From assembly GCF_050948215.1 (NCBI RefSeq), contig NW_027488699.1:141501-205500 (forward strand): 64,000 bases of DNA. The letters are read 5' to 3'. A model generated the notes under the pieces. The model was not told where the DNA came from. It did not search any database and was given only the letters and a program-made list of their open reading frames with translations. Within the stretch, counting starts at the first letter, position 1. Every line of letters starts with the position of its first letter. This document shows positions 1-15,099 of the stretch, one piece after another. The DNA is from Halictus rubicundus (Eukaryota > Arthropoda > Insecta > Hymenoptera > Halictidae). The translations under genes were made by a program, and so were the position numbers.

Positions 1-54
1 TAGGATAGAGAATAGGATAGGATGGAGGATAGGATAGGATAGAGGATAGGATCG

Positions 55-300
55 GATAGAGGATTGGATACGATAGAGGATAGTATACGATAGAGGATAG
101 GATAGGATAGAGAATAGTATAGGATAAATGATATTATAGGATAGAGGATAGGATAGGGTAGAGGATAGGATAGAGAATAGGATAGAGGATAGGATAGTAT
201 AGAGGATTGAATAGGATAGAGGATATTATATGATAGAGGATAGGATAGGATACATGATAGGATGGGATAGAGGATAGGAGAGGATTCAGGATAGGATAGG
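55..300. repeat. Satellite segment repeated at +1594 bp (copy 1)
   Basis: This block starts with a GGATTGGATACG variant, then a GGATAAATGATATTATAGG monomer, a GGGTAGAGG monomer and a GGATTGAATAGG monomer. The same order with the same spacing reappears around 1649-1900; four markers checked by hand are all offset by exactly 1594 bases. Scattered single-base differences separate the copies. Confidence 0.7.
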
Positions 301-1648
301 ATTGAGGATAGGATAGGATAGTGGATAGGATAGGATAGATGATATTATAGGATAGAGGATCGGATAGGATAGAGGATAGGATAGGATAGAGGATAGGATC
401 GGATAGAGGATAGGATACGATAGAGGATAGTATAGGATAGAGGATAGGATAGGATAGAGTATAGGATACAGAAGAGGATAGGATAGAGGATAGGATAGGA
501 TAGTGGATAGGATACGATAGAGGATAGGATAGAGGATTGGATAGGATAGAGGATATTATAGGATAGAGGATAGGATAGGATACAGGATAGGATAAGATAG
601 AGGGTAGGAGAGGATTCAGGATAGGATAGGATTGAGGATAGGATAGTGCATAGGATAGGATAGATGATATTATAGGATAGAGGATAGGATAGGATAGAGG
701 ATAGATTCGGATAGATGATAGGATAGGGGATTGGATAGTATAGAGGATAGGATAGGATAGAGGATAGGATAGGGTAGAGGATAGGATAGGATAGAGGATA
801 GGATAGGATAGAGGATAGAATAGGGTAGAGTATAGGATACAGAATAGGATAGGATAGAGGATAGGATCGGATAGAGAATAGTATAGGATAGATGATATTA
901 TAGGATAGAGGATAGGATAGGGTAGAGAATAGGAACCGATAGAGGATAGGATAGGGGATTGTATAGGACAGAGGATAGGGTAGGATAGAGGATAGGATAG
1001 GATAGACGATAGGATAGGGTAGAGGATAGGATAGGATAGGATAGAGGATAGGATAGGGTAGAGGATAGGATCGGATACAGGATAGGATAGGGTAGAGTAT
1101 AGGATACAGACTAGGATAGGATAGAGGATAGGATAGGATAGAGAATAGTATAGGATAAATGATATTATAGGATAGAGGATAGGATAGAGAATAGGATAGG
1201 ATGGAGGATAGGATAGGATAGAGGATAGGATCGGATAGAGGATAGGATACGATAGAGGATTGGATAGGATAGAGGATATTATAGGATAGAGGATAGGATA
1301 GGATACAGGATAGGATAGGATAGAGAATAGGAGAGGATTCAGGATAGGATAGGATTGAGGATAGGATAGGATAGTGGATAGGATAGGATAGATGATATTA
1401 TAGGATAGAGGATAGGTTCGGATAGATGATAGGATAGGGGATTGGATAGAATAGAGGATAGGATAGGATAGAGGATAGGATACGATAGAGGATAGTATAG
1501 GATAGAGGATAGGATAGGATAGAGAATGGTATAGGATAGATGATATTATAGGATAGAGGATAGGATAGGATAGAGGATAGGATAGGGTAGAGTATAGGAT
1601 ACAGAATAGGATAGGATAGAGGATAGGATAGGATAGAGTATAGGATCG

Positions 1649-1900
1649 GATAGAGGATTGGATACGATAGAGGATAGTATACGATAGAGGATAGGATAGG
1701 ATAGAGAATAGTATAGGATAAATGATATTATAGGATAGAGGATAGGATAGGGTAGAGGATAGGATAGAGAATAGGATAGAGGATAGGATAGGATAGAGGA
1801 TTGAATAGGATAGAGGATATTATATGATAGAGGATAGGATAGGATACAGGATAGGATGGGATAGAGGATAGGAGAGGATTCAGGATAGGATAGGAGTGAG
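1649..1900. repeat. Satellite segment repeated at +1594 bp (copy 2)
   Basis: Second copy of the block at about 55-300. The order and spacing of the variant monomers are conserved, including the rare GATATTATATGATAG monomer and the following GGAGAGGATTCAGG monomer. It is probably the remnant of an older higher-order repeat of about 1.6 kb. Confidence 0.7.
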
Positions 1901-2820
1901 GATAGGATAGGATAGAGGATAGGATAGGACAGAGGATAGGATAGGTTTGATGATAGGATAGTGGATAGGATAGGGGATTGGATAGGATAGAGGATAGGAT
2001 AGGATAGAGGATAGGTTCGGATAGATGATAGGATAGGGGATTGAATAGAATAGAGGATAGGATAGGGTAGAGGATAGGATACGATAGAGGATAGTATAGG
2101 ATAGAGGATAGGATAGGATAGAGATTAGTATAGGATAGATGATATTATAGGATAGAGGATAGGATAGGATAGAGGATAGGATCCGATAGAGAATAGTATA
2201 GGATAGATGATATTATAGGATAGAGGATAGGGTAGGGTAGAGGATAGGAACGGATAGAGGATAGGATAGGGGATTGGATAGGATAGAGGATAGGATAGGA
2301 TAGAGGATAGGATAGGGTAGAGGATAGGATAGGATAGGATAGAGGATAGGATAGGGTAGAGGATAGGATCGGATACAGGATAGGATAGGGTAGAGTATAG
2401 GATACAGAATAGGATAGGATAGAGGACAGGATAGGATAGAGGATAGGATCGGATAGAGGATAGGATACGATAGAGAATAGTATAGGATAGATGATATTAT
2501 AGGATAGAGGATAGGATAGGATAGAGGATTGGATACGATAGAGGATAGTATAGGATAGAGGATAGGATAGGATAGAGAATAGTATAGGATAAATGATATT
2601 ATAGGATAGAGGATAGGATAGGGTAGAGGATAGGATAGAGAATAGGATAGGATGGAGGATAGGATAGGATAGAGGATAGGATAGGATAGAGGATTGAATA
2701 GGATAGAGGATATTATAGGATATAGGATAGGATAGGATACTTGATAGGATAGGATAGAGGATAGGAGAGGATTCAGGATAGGATAGGATTGAGGATAGGA
2801 TAGGATAGTGGATAGGATAG

Positions 2821-2975
2821 GATGGAGTATAGGATAGGATTGAGGATACGATAGGGTTCAGGATAGGTTAGGATAGAGGATAGGATACGATAGAGGATAT
2901 TATAGGATAGAGGATAGGATACGATAGAGAATAGTATAGGATAGATGATATTATAGGATAGAGGATAGGATAGGA
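2821..2975. repeat. Satellite segment duplicated at 4411-4565 (offset 1590)
   Basis: Begins GATGGAGTATAGG, followed by a GATTGAGGATACGATAGGG monomer and a TTCAGGATAGGTTAGG monomer. The same run is found at 4411, offset 1590, and the two remain identical by eye for about 150 bases before diverging at a GGTTCGG versus GGATTGG variant. This offset is close to the 1594-bp repeat seen further left, so both may reflect one ancestral period near 1.6 kb. Confidence 0.7.
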
Positions 2976-3870
2976 TAGAGGATAGGTTCGGATAGATGAT
3001 AGAATAGGGGATTGGATAGAATAGAGGATAGGATAGGATAGAGGATAGGATACGATAGAGGATAATATAGGATAGAGGATAGGATAGGATAGAGAATAGT
3101 ATAGGATAGATGATATTATAGGATAGAGGATATTATAGGATAGAGGATAGGATAGGATAGAGGATAGGATAGTGGATAGGATAGGATAGAGCAGACGATA
3201 GAGAATAGGATAGAGAATAGGAAAGGATAGATGAGAGTATAGGATGGAGGATAGGATAGGGTAGAGGATAGGATAGACAATAGGATAGGATAGAGGATAG
3301 GATAGGATAGAGGATAGGATCGTATAGAGGATAGGATGGGGGATTGGATAGGATAGAGTTTAGGATAGCATAGAGGATAGGATAGGGTAGAGGATAGGAT
3401 AGGATAGGAGGATAGGATAGGATACAGGATAGGATAGGGTAGAGTATAGGATAGGATAGAGGATAGGATAGAGGATAGGATAGAGGATAGGATAGAGGAT
3501 AGGATAGAAGATTGGATAGGATAGGGGGTTGGATAGAATAGAGGATAGGATAGGATAGAGGATAGCATACGATACACGATAGTGTAGGATAGAGGATAGG
3601 ATAGGATAGAGAATAGGATAGGGCAGAGAATAGGATACAGAATAGGATAGGATAGAGGATAGGATAGGATAGAGGATAGGATCGTATAGAGGATAGGATG
3701 GGGGATTGGATAGGATAGAGGATAGGATAGGGTAGAGGATAGGATAGGATAGAGGATAGGATAGGATAGAGGATAGGATAGGATACAGGATAGGATAGGG
3801 TAGAGTATAGGATACAGAATAGGATAGGATAGAGGATAGGATAGGATAGAGGATAGGATAGAGGATAGGA

Positions 3871-4245
3871 TAGAAGATTGGATAGGATAGGGGGTTGGAT
3901 AGAATAGAGGATAGGATAGGATAGAGGGTAGGATACGATACAGGATAGTGTAGGATAGAGGATAGGATAGGATAGAGAATAGGATAGGGCAGAGAATAGG
4001 ATACAGAATAGGATAGGATAGAGGATAGGATAGGATAGAGGATAGGATCGTATAGAGGATAGGAGGGGGATTGGATAGGATAGAGGATAGGATAGGATAC
4101 AGGATAGGATAGGGTAGAGTATAGGATACAGAACAGGATAGGATAGAGGATAGGATAGGATACGATAGAGGATAGTATAGGATAGAGGATAGGATAGGAT
4201 AGAGAATAGTATAGGATATATGATATTATAGGATAGAGGATAGGA
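3871..4245. repeat. 1231-bp spaced higher-order repeat, copy 1
   Basis: Contains an ordered set of variant monomers: TAGAAGATTGG, GGGGGTTGG, GATACGATACAGG, TAGTGTAGG, GGGCAGAGAATAGG, GATCGTATAG, GGAGGGGGATTGG and GTATAGGATATATG. The same set in the same order begins at 5102. Markers at both ends are offset by exactly 1231 bases, so no net length change has occurred within the block. Confidence 0.8.
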
Positions 4246-5101
4246 TAGGATACAGGATAGGATAGGATAGTGGATAGGAGAGGATTCAGGATAGGATAGA
4301 GGATAGGATATAGGATACGATAGAGGATAGGATAGAAGATTGGATAGGATAGAGGATAGGATAGAAGATTGGATAGGATAGAGGATAGGATAGGATAGCG
4401 TATAGGATAGGATGGAGTATAGGATAGGATTGAGGATACGATAGGGTTCAGGATAGGTTAGGATAGAGGATAGGATACGATAGAGGATATTATAGGATAG
4501 AGGATAGGATACGATAGAGAATAGTATAGGATAGATGATATTATAGGATAGAGGATAGGATAGGATAGAGGATTGGATACGATAGAGGATAGTATAGGAT
4601 AGAGGATAGGATAGGATAGAGAATAGTATAGGATAAATGATATTATAGGATAGAGGATAGGATAGGGTAGAGGATAGGATAGAGAATAGGATAGGATGGA
4701 GGATAGGATAGGATAGAGGATAGGATAGGATAGAGGATTGAACAGGATAGAGGATACTATAGGATATAGGATAGGATAGGATACTTGATAGGATAGGATA
4801 GAGGATAGGAGAGGATTCAGGATAGGATAGGATTGAGGATAGGATAGGATAGTGGATAGGATAGGATAGATGATATTATAGGATAGAGGATAGTATAGGA
4901 TAGAGGACAGGTTCGGATAGATGATAGGATAGGGGATCGGATAGAATAGAGGATAGGATAGGATAGAGGATAGGATACGATAGAGGATAGTATAGGATAG
5001 AGGATAGGATAGGATAGAGAATAATATAGAATAGAAGATATTATTGGATAGAGGATAGGATAGGATAGAGGATAGGATAGAGGATAGGATAGAGGATAGG
5101 A

Positions 5102-5476
5102 TAGAAGATTGGATAGGATAGGGGGTTGGATAGAATAGAGGATAGGATAGGATAGAGGGTAGGATACGATACAGGATAGTGTAGGATAGAGGATAGGATA
5201 GGATAGAGAATAGGATAGGGCAGAGAATAGGATACAGAATAGGATAGGATAGAGGATAGGATAGGATAGAGGATAGGATCGTATAGAGGATAGGAGGGGG
5301 ATTGGATAGGATAGAGGATAGGATAGGATACAGGATAGGATAGGGTAGAGTATAGGATACAGAACAGGATAGGATAGAGGATAGGATAGGATACGATAGA
5401 GGATAGTATAGGATAGAGGATAGGATAGGATAGAGAATAGTATAGGATATATGATATTATAGGATAGAGGATAGGA
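5102..5476. repeat. 1231-bp spaced higher-order repeat, copy 2
   Basis: Second copy of the 3871-4245 block. It appears identical by eye over about 375 bases, including the rare GAACAGGATAGG and GGATATATGATATT variants. The intervening sequence differs, so this is a spaced duplication or the surviving part of a longer tandem unit. Confidence 0.8.
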
Positions 5477-5493
5477 TAGGATAGACAATAGTA

Positions 5494-6350
5494 TCGTATA
5501 GAGGATAGGATAGGTGATTGGATAGGATAGAGGATAGGATAGGGTAGAGGATAGGATAGGGAATAGGATAGGATAGAGGATAGGATGTGATAGAGGATAG
5601 GATCGGATAGAGGATAGGATAGGGGATTGGATAGTATAGAGGATATAATAGGATAGAGGATAGGATAGAATAGAGGATCGGATAGGATAGAGGATAGGAT
5701 AGAGGATAGGATAGAGGATAGGATAGAAGATTGGATAGGATAGGGGAATGGATAGAATAGAGGATAGGATAGGATAGAGGATAGGATACGATACAGGATA
5801 GTATAGGATAGAGGATAGGATAGGATAGAGAATAGGATAGGGCAGAGAATAGGATACAGAATAGGATAGGATAGAGGATAGGATAGGATAGAGGATAGGA
5901 TCGGATAGAGGATAGGATCGTATAGAGGATAGGATAGGTGATTGGATAGGATAGAGGATAGGATAGGGTAGAGGATAGGATAGAGAATAGGATAGGACAG
6001 AGGATAGGATGTGATAGAGGATAGGATCGGATAGAGGATAGGATAGGGGATTCGATAGTATAGAGGATATAATAGGATAGAGGATAGGATAGAATAGAGG
6101 ATCGGATAGGATAGAGGATAGGATAGGATAGAGGATAGGATAGAGGATAGGATAGAGGATAGGATAGAAGATTGGATAGGATAGGGGATTGGATAGAATA
6201 GAGGATAGGATAGGATAGAGGATAGGATACGATACAGGATAGTATAGGATGGAGGATAGGATAGGATAGAGAATAGGATAGGGCAGAGAATAGGATACAG
6301 AATAGGATAGGGTAGAGGATAGGATAGGATAGAGGATAGGATCGGATAGA
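5494..6350. repeat. 425-bp higher-order tandem doublet (plus partial third copy)
   Basis: The unit opens with CGTATAGAGG and GGTGATTGG monomers and runs through GGATGTGATAG, GGGGATTGGATAGTATAG, a GATATAATAGG monomer, several plain GGATAGA units, TAGAAGATTGG and a GGGCAGAG monomer. The opening CGTATA occurs at 5494 and again at 5919, a period of 425. A shortened third copy of the tail follows to about 6600. 425 equals 25 x 17, so the register of the 17-mer is kept. Confidence 0.75.
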
Positions 6351-8633
6351 GGATAGGATAGGATAGAGGATAGGATAGAGGATAGGATAGAGGATAGGAT
6401 AGAGGATAGGATAGAAGATTGGATAGGATAGGGGATTGGATAGAATAGAGGATAGGATAGGATAGAGGATAGGATACGATACAGGATAGTATAGGATAGA
6501 GGATAGGATAGGATAGAGAATAGGATAGGGCAGAGAATAGGATACAGAATAGGATAGGATAGAGGATAGGATAGGATAGAGGATAGGATCGGATAGAGGA
6601 TAGGATAGGTGATTGGATAGGATACAGGATAGGATAGGATAGAGGATAGGATAGGATAGGATAGAGGATAGGATAGGGTTGAGGATAGGATAGGATTGAG
6701 GATAGGATAGGATAGTGGATAGGATAGGGGATTGGATAGGATAGAGGATAGGATAGGATAGACGATAGGATAGGATAGAGGATAGGATAGGGTAGAGGAT
6801 AGGATAGGATAGGATAGAGGATAGGATAGGGTAGAGGATAGGATCGGATACAGGATAGGATAGGGTAGAGTATAGGATACAGAATAGGATAGGATAGAGG
6901 ACAGGATAGGATAGAGGATAGGATCGGATAGAGGATAGGATGCGATAGAGGATAGGATCGGATAGAGGATAGGATAGGGGATTGGATAGTATAGAGGATA
7001 TAATAGGATAGAGGATAGGATAGGATAGAGGATAGGATAGAGGATAGGATAGAGGATAGGATAGAGGATAGGATAGAAGATTGGATAGGATAGGGGGTTG
7101 GATAGATTAGAGGATAGGATAGGATAGAGGATAGGATACGATACAGGATAGTGTAGGATAGAGGATAGGATAGGATAGAGAATAGGATAGTGCAGAGAAT
7201 AGGATACAGAATAGGATAGGACAGAGGATAGGATAGGATAGAGGATAGGATCGTATAGAGGATAGGATGGGGGATTGGATAGGATAGAGGATAGGATAGG
7301 GTAGAGGATAGGATAGGATAGAGGATAGGATAGGATACAGGATAGGATAGGGTAGAGTATAGGATACAGAACAGGATAGGATAGAGGATAGGATAGGATA
7401 CGATAGTATAGAGGATATAATAGGATAGAGGATAGGATAGAATAGAGGATCGGATAGGATAGAGGATAGGATAGGATAGATGATATTATAGGATAGAGGA
7501 TAGGATAGGATAGAGGATAGGTTCGGATAGATGATAGGATAGGGGATTGGGTAGAATAGAGGATAGGATAGGATAGAGGATAGGATACGATAGAGGATAA
7601 TATAGGATAGAGGATAGGATAGGATAGAGGATAGGATAGAGAATAGGATAGGATGGAGGATAGGATAGGATAGAGGATAGGATCGGATAGAGGATAGGAT
7701 ACGATAGAGGATTGGATAGGATAGAGGATATTATAGGATAGAGGATAGGATAGGATACAGGATAGGATAGGATAGAGGATAGGAGAGGATTCAGGATAGG
7801 ATAGGATTGAGGATAAGATAGGATAGTGGATAGGATAGGATAGATGATATTATAGGATAGAGGATAGGATAGGATAGAGGATAGGTTCGGATAGATGATA
7901 GGATAGGGGATTGGATAGAATAGAGGATAGGATAGGATAGAGGATAAGATAGGATAGTGGATAGGATAGGATAGATGATATTATAGGATAGAGGATAGGA
8001 TAGGATAGAGGATAGGTTCGGATAGATGATAGGATAGGGGATTGGATAGAATAGAGGATAGGATAGGATAGAGGATAGGATAGGATAGAGGATAGGATAG
8101 GATAGGATAGAGGATAGGATAGGGTTGAGGATAGGATAGGATTGAGGATAAGATAGGATAGTGGATAGGATAGGGGATTGGATAGGATAGAGGATAGGAT
8201 AGGATAGAGGATAGGATAGGATAGAGGATAGGATAGGGTAGAGGATAGGATAGGATAGGATAGAGGATAGGATAGGGTAGAGGATAGGATAGGATAGGAT
8301 AGAGGATAGGATAGGGTAGAGGATAGGATAGGGTAGAGGATAGGATCGGATACAGGATAGGATAGGGTAGAGTATAGGATACAGAATAGGATAGGATAGA
8401 GGATAGGATAGGATAGAGGATAGGATAGGATACAGGATAGGATAGGATAGAGGATAGGAGAGGATTCAGGATAGGATAGGATTGAGGATAGGATAGGATA
8501 GTGGATAGGATAGGATAGATGATATTATAGGATAGAGGATCGGATAGGATAGAGGATAGGATAGGATAGAGGATAGGATCGGATAGAGGAAAGGATAGAG
8601 GATAGGATACGATAGAGGATAGGATAGAGGATT

Positions 8634-11600
8634 GGATAGGATAGAGGATATTATAGGATAGAGGATAGGATAGGATACAGGATAGGATAGGATATAGGAT
8701 AGGAGAGGATTCAGGATAGGATAGGATTGAGGATAGGATAGGATAGTAGATAGGATAGGATAGATGATATTATAGGTTAGAGGATAGGATAGGATAGAGG
8801 ATAGGTTCGGATAGATGATAGGATAGGGGATTGGATAGAATAGAGGATAGGATAGGATAGAGGATAGGATACGATAGAGGATAGTATAGGATAGAGGAGA
8901 GGATAGCATAGAGAATAGTATAGGATAGATGATATTATATGATAGAGGATAGGATAGGGTAGAGTATAGGATACAGAATAGGATAGGATAGAGGATAGGA
9001 TAGGATAGAGTATAGGATCGGATAGAGGATTGGCTACGATAGAGGATATTATAGGATAGAGGATAGGATAGAATACAGGATAGGATAGGATAGAGGATAG
9101 GAGAGGATTCAGGATAGGATAGGATTGAGGATAGGATAGGATAGTGGATAGGATAGGATAGATGGTTTTATAGGATAGAGGATCGGATAGGATAGAGGAT
9201 AGGATAGGATAGAGGATAGGATCGGATAGAGGATAGGATACGATAGAGGATAGTATAGGATAGAGGATAGGATAGGATAGAGTATAGGATACAGAAGAGG
9301 ATAGGATAGAGGATAGGATAGGATAGAGGATAGGATCGGATAGAGGATAGGATCGGAAAGAGGATAGGATAGGGGATTGGATAGGACAGAGGATAGGATA
9401 GGATAGAGGATAGGATAGGATAGACGATAGGATAGGGTAGAGGATAGGATAGGGTAGAGGATAGGATAGAGAATAGGATTGGATGGAGGAGAGGATAGGA
9501 TAGAGGATAGGATAGGATAGAGGATTGAATAGGATAGAGGATATTATAGGATAGAGGATAGGATAGGATACAGGATAGGATAGGATAGATGATATTATAG
9601 GATAGAGGATCGGATAGGATAGAGGATAGGATAGGATAGAGGATAGGATCGGATAGAGGATAGGATAGAGGATAGGATACGATAGAGGATAGGATAGAGG
9701 ATTGGATAGGATAGAGGATATTATAGGATAGAGGATAGGATAGGATACAGGATAGGATAAGATAGAGGGTAGGAGAGGATTCAGGATAGGATAGGATTGA
9801 GGATAGGATAGTGCATAGGATAGGATAGATGATATTATAGGATAGAGGATAGGATAGGATAGAAGATAGGTTCGGATAGATGATAGGATAGGGGATTGGA
9901 TAGAATAGAGGATAGGATAGGGCAGAGTATAGGATACAGAATAGGATAGGATAGAGGATAGGATAGGATAGAGGATAGGATCGGATAGAGGATAGGATAG
10001 GTGATTGGATAGGATAGAGGATAGGATAGGATAGAGGATAGGATAGGATAGAGGATAGGATAGGATAGAGAATAGGAATAGGATAGAGGATAGGATAGGA
10101 TAGGATAGAGGATAGGATAGGGTTGAGGATAGTATAGGATTGAGGATAGGATAGGATAGTGGATAGGATAGGGGATTGGATAGGATAGAGGATAGGATAG
10201 GATAGAGGATAGGATAGGATAGAGGATAGGATAGGGTAGAGGAAAGGATAGGATAGGATAGAGGATAGGATAGGGTAGAGGATAGGATCGGATACAGGAT
10301 AGGATAGGGTAGAGTATAGGATACAGAATAGGATAGGATAGAGGATAGGATAGGATAGAGGATAGGATCGGATAGAGGATAGGATCGGATAGAGGATAGG
10401 ATAGGGGATTGGATAGGACAGAGGATAGGATAGGATAGAGGATAGGATAGGATAGACGATAGGATAGGGTAGAGGATAGGATAGGATAGAGAATAGTATA
10501 GGATAGATGATATTATACGATAGAGGATAGGATAGGATAGAGGATAGGATAGGGTAGAGTATAGGATACAGAATAGGATAGGATAGATGATATTATAGGA
10601 TAGAGGATAGGATAGGTTAGAGGATAGGAACGGATAGAGGATAGGATAGGGGATTGTATAGGATAGAGAATAGGATAGGATGGAGGATAGGATAGGATAG
10701 AGGATAGGATCGGATAGAGGATTGGATACGATAGAGGATAGTATACGATAGAGGATAGGATAGGATAGAGAATAGTATAGGATAAATGATATTATAGGAT
10801 AGAGGATAGGATAGGGTAGAGGATAGGATAGAGAATAGGATAGAGGATAGGATAGGATAGAGAATAGTATAGGATAAATGATATTATAGGATAGATGATA
10901 TTATAGGATAGAGGATAGGATAGGATAGTGGATAGGATAGGATAGAGGATAGGATAGGGTAGAGTATAGGATACAGAATAGGATAGGATAGAGGATAGGA
11001 TAGGATAGAGGATAGGATCGGATAGAGGATAGGATAGGATAGAGGATAGGATCGTATAGAGGATAGGATAGGTGATTGGATAGGATAGAGGATAGGATAG
11101 GATAGAGGATAGGATCGGATAGAGGATAGGATAGGATAGAGGATAGGATAGGGTAGAGTATAGGTTACAGAATAGGATAGGATAGGATAGAGAATAGTAT
11201 ACGATAGATGATATTATAGGATGGAGGATAGGATAGGGTAGAGGATAGGATAGAGAATAGGATAGGATAGAGGATAGGATAGGATAGAGGATACGATCGG
11301 ATAGGAGGATAGCATACGATAGAGGATAGGATAGGATAGAGGATAGGTTCGGATAGAGGATAGGATGGTTGATTGGATAGAATAGAGGATCGGATAGGAT
11401 AGAGGATATGATAGGGTAGAGGATAGGATAGGATAGAGGATAGGATAGGATAGAGGATAGGGTAGGGTACAGTATAGGATACAGAATAGGATAGGATAGG
11501 ATAGAGGATAGGATCGGATAGAGGATAGGATAGGGGATTGGATAGGATAGAGGATAGGATAGGATAGAGGATAGGATCGGATAGGATAGGATAGAGGATA

Positions 11601-11845
11601 TTATAGGATAGAGGATAGGATAGGATAGAGGATAGAATAGGATAGGATAGAGGATAAGATAGGGTTGAAGATAGGATAGGATTGAGGATAGGATAGGATA
11701 GTGGATAGGATACTGGATTGGATAGGATAGATGATAGGATAGGATTGAGGATAGGTTGGGATAGTGGATAGGATAGGATAGAGCAGACGATAGGGGATAG
11801 GATAGAGAATAGGATAGGATAGGGTAGAGGATAGGATAGAGAATA
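8634..11845. repeat. 3.21-kb higher-order satellite unit, copy 1
   Basis: A 3.2-kb stretch is followed head-to-tail by a near-identical copy. Markers at 8641, 8909 and others are offset by 3212 bases. By eye the only differences noticed are one inserted base in the second copy (a GATATGG monomer near 13427) and one G-to-C substitution (TAGAGG versus TACAGG near 14158). The left edge lies near 8634, where the two copies diverge at a GGATTGG versus GGATAGG monomer. Confidence 0.85.
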
Positions 11846-14800
11846 GGATAGGATAGAGGATATTATAGGATAGAGGATAGGATAGGATACAGGATAGGAT
11901 AGGATATAGGATAGGAGAGGATTCAGGATAGGATAGGATTGAGGATAGGATAGGATAGTAGATAGGATAGGATAGATGATATTATAGGTTAGAGGATAGG
12001 ATAGGATAGAGGATAGGTTCGGATAGATGATAGGATAGGGGATTGGATAGAATAGAGGATAGGATAGGATAGAGGATAGGATACGATAGAGGATAGTATA
12101 GGATAGAGGAGAGGATAGCATAGAGAATAGTATAGGATAGATGATATTATATGATAGAGGATAGGATAGGGTAGAGTATAGGATACAGAATAGGATAGGA
12201 TAGAGGATAGGATAGGATAGAGTATAGGATCGGATAGAGGATTGGCTACGATAGAGGATATTATAGGATAGAGGATAGGATAGAATACAGGATAGGATAG
12301 GATAGAGGATAGGAGAGGATTCAGGATAGGATAGGATTGAGGATAGGATAGGATAGTGGATAGGATAGGATAGATGGTTTTATAGGATAGAGGATCGGAT
12401 AGGATAGAGGATAGGATAGGATAGAGGATAGGATCGGATAGAGGATAGGATACGATAGAGGATAGTATAGGATAGAGGATAGGATAGGATAGAGTATAGG
12501 ATACAGAAGAGGATAGGATAGAGGATAGGATAGGATAGAGGATAGGATCGGATAGAGGATAGGATCGGAAAGAGGATAGGATAGGGGATTGGATAGGACA
12601 GAGGATAGGATAGGATAGAGGATAGGATAGGATAGACGATAGGATAGGGTAGAGGATAGGATAGGGTAGAGGATAGGATAGAGAATAGGATTGGATGGAG
12701 GAGAGGATAGGATAGAGGATAGGATAGGATAGAGGATTGAATAGGATAGAGGATATTATAGGATAGAGGATAGGATAGGATACAGGATAGGATAGGATAG
12801 ATGATATTATAGGATAGAGGATCGGATAGGATAGAGGATAGGATAGGATAGAGGATAGGATCGGATAGAGGATAGGATAGAGGATAGGATACGATAGAGG
12901 ATAGGATAGAGGATTGGATAGGATAGAGGATATTATAGGATAGAGGATAGGATAGGATACAGGATAGGATAAGATAGAGGGTAGGAGAGGATTCAGGATA
13001 GGATAGGATTGAGGATAGGATAGTGCATAGGATAGGATAGATGATATTATAGGATAGAGGATAGGATAGGATAGAAGATAGGTTCGGATAGATGATAGGA
13101 TAGGGGATTGGATAGAATAGAGGATAGGATAGGGCAGAGTATAGGATACAGAATAGGATAGGATAGAGGATAGGATAGGATAGAGGATAGGATCGGATAG
13201 AGGATAGGATAGGTGATTGGATAGGATAGAGGATAGGATAGGATAGAGGATAGGATAGGATAGAGGATAGGATAGGATAGAGAATAGGAATAGGATAGAG
13301 GATAGGATAGGATAGGATAGAGGATAGGATAGGGTTGAGGATAGTATAGGATTGAGGATAGGATAGGATAGTGGATAGGATAGGGGATTGGATAGGATAG
13401 AGGATAGGATAGGATAGAGGATAGGATATGGATAGAGGATAGGATAGGGTAGAGGAAAGGATAGGATAGGATAGAGGATAGGATAGGGTAGAGGATAGGA
13501 TCGGATACAGGATAGGATAGGGTAGAGTATAGGATACAGAATAGGATAGGATAGAGGATAGGATAGGATAGAGGATAGGATCGGATAGAGGATAGGATCG
13601 GATAGAGGATAGGATAGGGGATTGGATAGGACAGAGGATAGGATAGGATAGAGGATAGGATAGGATAGACGATAGGATAGGGTAGAGGATAGGATAGGAT
13701 AGAGAATAGTATAGGATAGATGATATTATACGATAGAGGATAGGATAGGATAGAGGATAGGATAGGGTAGAGTATAGGATACAGAATAGGATAGGATAGA
13801 TGATATTATAGGATAGAGGATAGGATAGGTTAGAGGATAGGAACGGATAGAGGATAGGATAGGGGATTGTATAGGATAGAGAATAGGATAGGATGGAGGA
13901 TAGGATAGGATAGAGGATAGGATCGGATAGAGGATTGGATACGATAGAGGATAGTATACGATAGAGGATAGGATAGGATAGAGAATAGTATAGGATAAAT
14001 GATATTATAGGATAGAGGATAGGATAGGGTAGAGGATAGGATAGAGAATAGGATAGAGGATAGGATAGGATAGAGAATAGTATAGGATAAATGATATTAT
14101 AGGATAGATGATATTATAGGATAGAGGATAGGATAGGATAGTGGATAGGATAGGATACAGGATAGGATAGGGTAGAGTATAGGATACAGAATAGGATAGG
14201 ATAGAGGATAGGATAGGATAGAGGATAGGATCGGATAGAGGATAGGATAGGATAGAGGATAGGATCGTATAGAGGATAGGATAGGTGATTGGATAGGATA
14301 GAGGATAGGATAGGATAGAGGATAGGATCGGATAGAGGATAGGATAGGATAGAGGATAGGATAGGGTAGAGTATAGGTTACAGAATAGGATAGGATAGGA
14401 TAGAGAATAGTATACGATAGATGATATTATAGGATGGAGGATAGGATAGGGTAGAGGATAGGATAGAGAATAGGATAGGATAGAGGATAGGATAGGATAG
14501 AGGATACGATCGGATAGGAGGATAGCATACGATAGAGGATAGGATAGGATAGAGGATAGGTTCGGATAGAGGATAGGATGGTTGATTGGATAGAATAGAG
14601 GATCGGATAGGATAGAGGATATGATAGGGTAGAGGATAGGATAGGATAGAGGATAGGATAGGATAGAGGATAGGGTAGGGTACAGTATAGGATACAGAAT
14701 AGGATAGGATAGGATAGAGGATAGGATCGGATAGAGGATAGGATAGGGGATTGGATAGGATAGAGGATAGGATAGGATAGAGGATAGGATCGGATAGGAT

Positions 14801-15073
14801 AGGATAGAGGATATTATAGGATAGAGGATAGGATAGGATAGAGGATAGAATAGGATAGGATAGAGGATAAGATAGGGTTGAAGATAGGATAGGATTGAGG
14901 ATAGGATAGGATAGTGGATAGGATACTGGATTGGATAGGATAGATGATAGGATAGGATTGAGGATAGGTTGGGATAGTGGATAGGATAGGATAGAGCAGA
15001 CGATAGGGGATAGGATAGAGAATAGGATAGGATAGGGTAGAGGATAGGATAGAGAATAGGATAGGATAGAGGA
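11846..15073. repeat. 3.21-kb higher-order satellite unit, copy 2
   Basis: Second member of the 3.2-kb tandem doublet. It matches copy 1 until about 15073, where GGATAAGATAGG replaces GGATATTATAGG. Near identity over 3.2 kb of otherwise highly variable satellite implies a very recent duplication by unequal exchange, or an assembly duplication, which the sequence alone cannot exclude. Confidence 0.85.
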
Positions 15074-15099
15074 TAAGATAGGATAGAGGATAGGATAGG

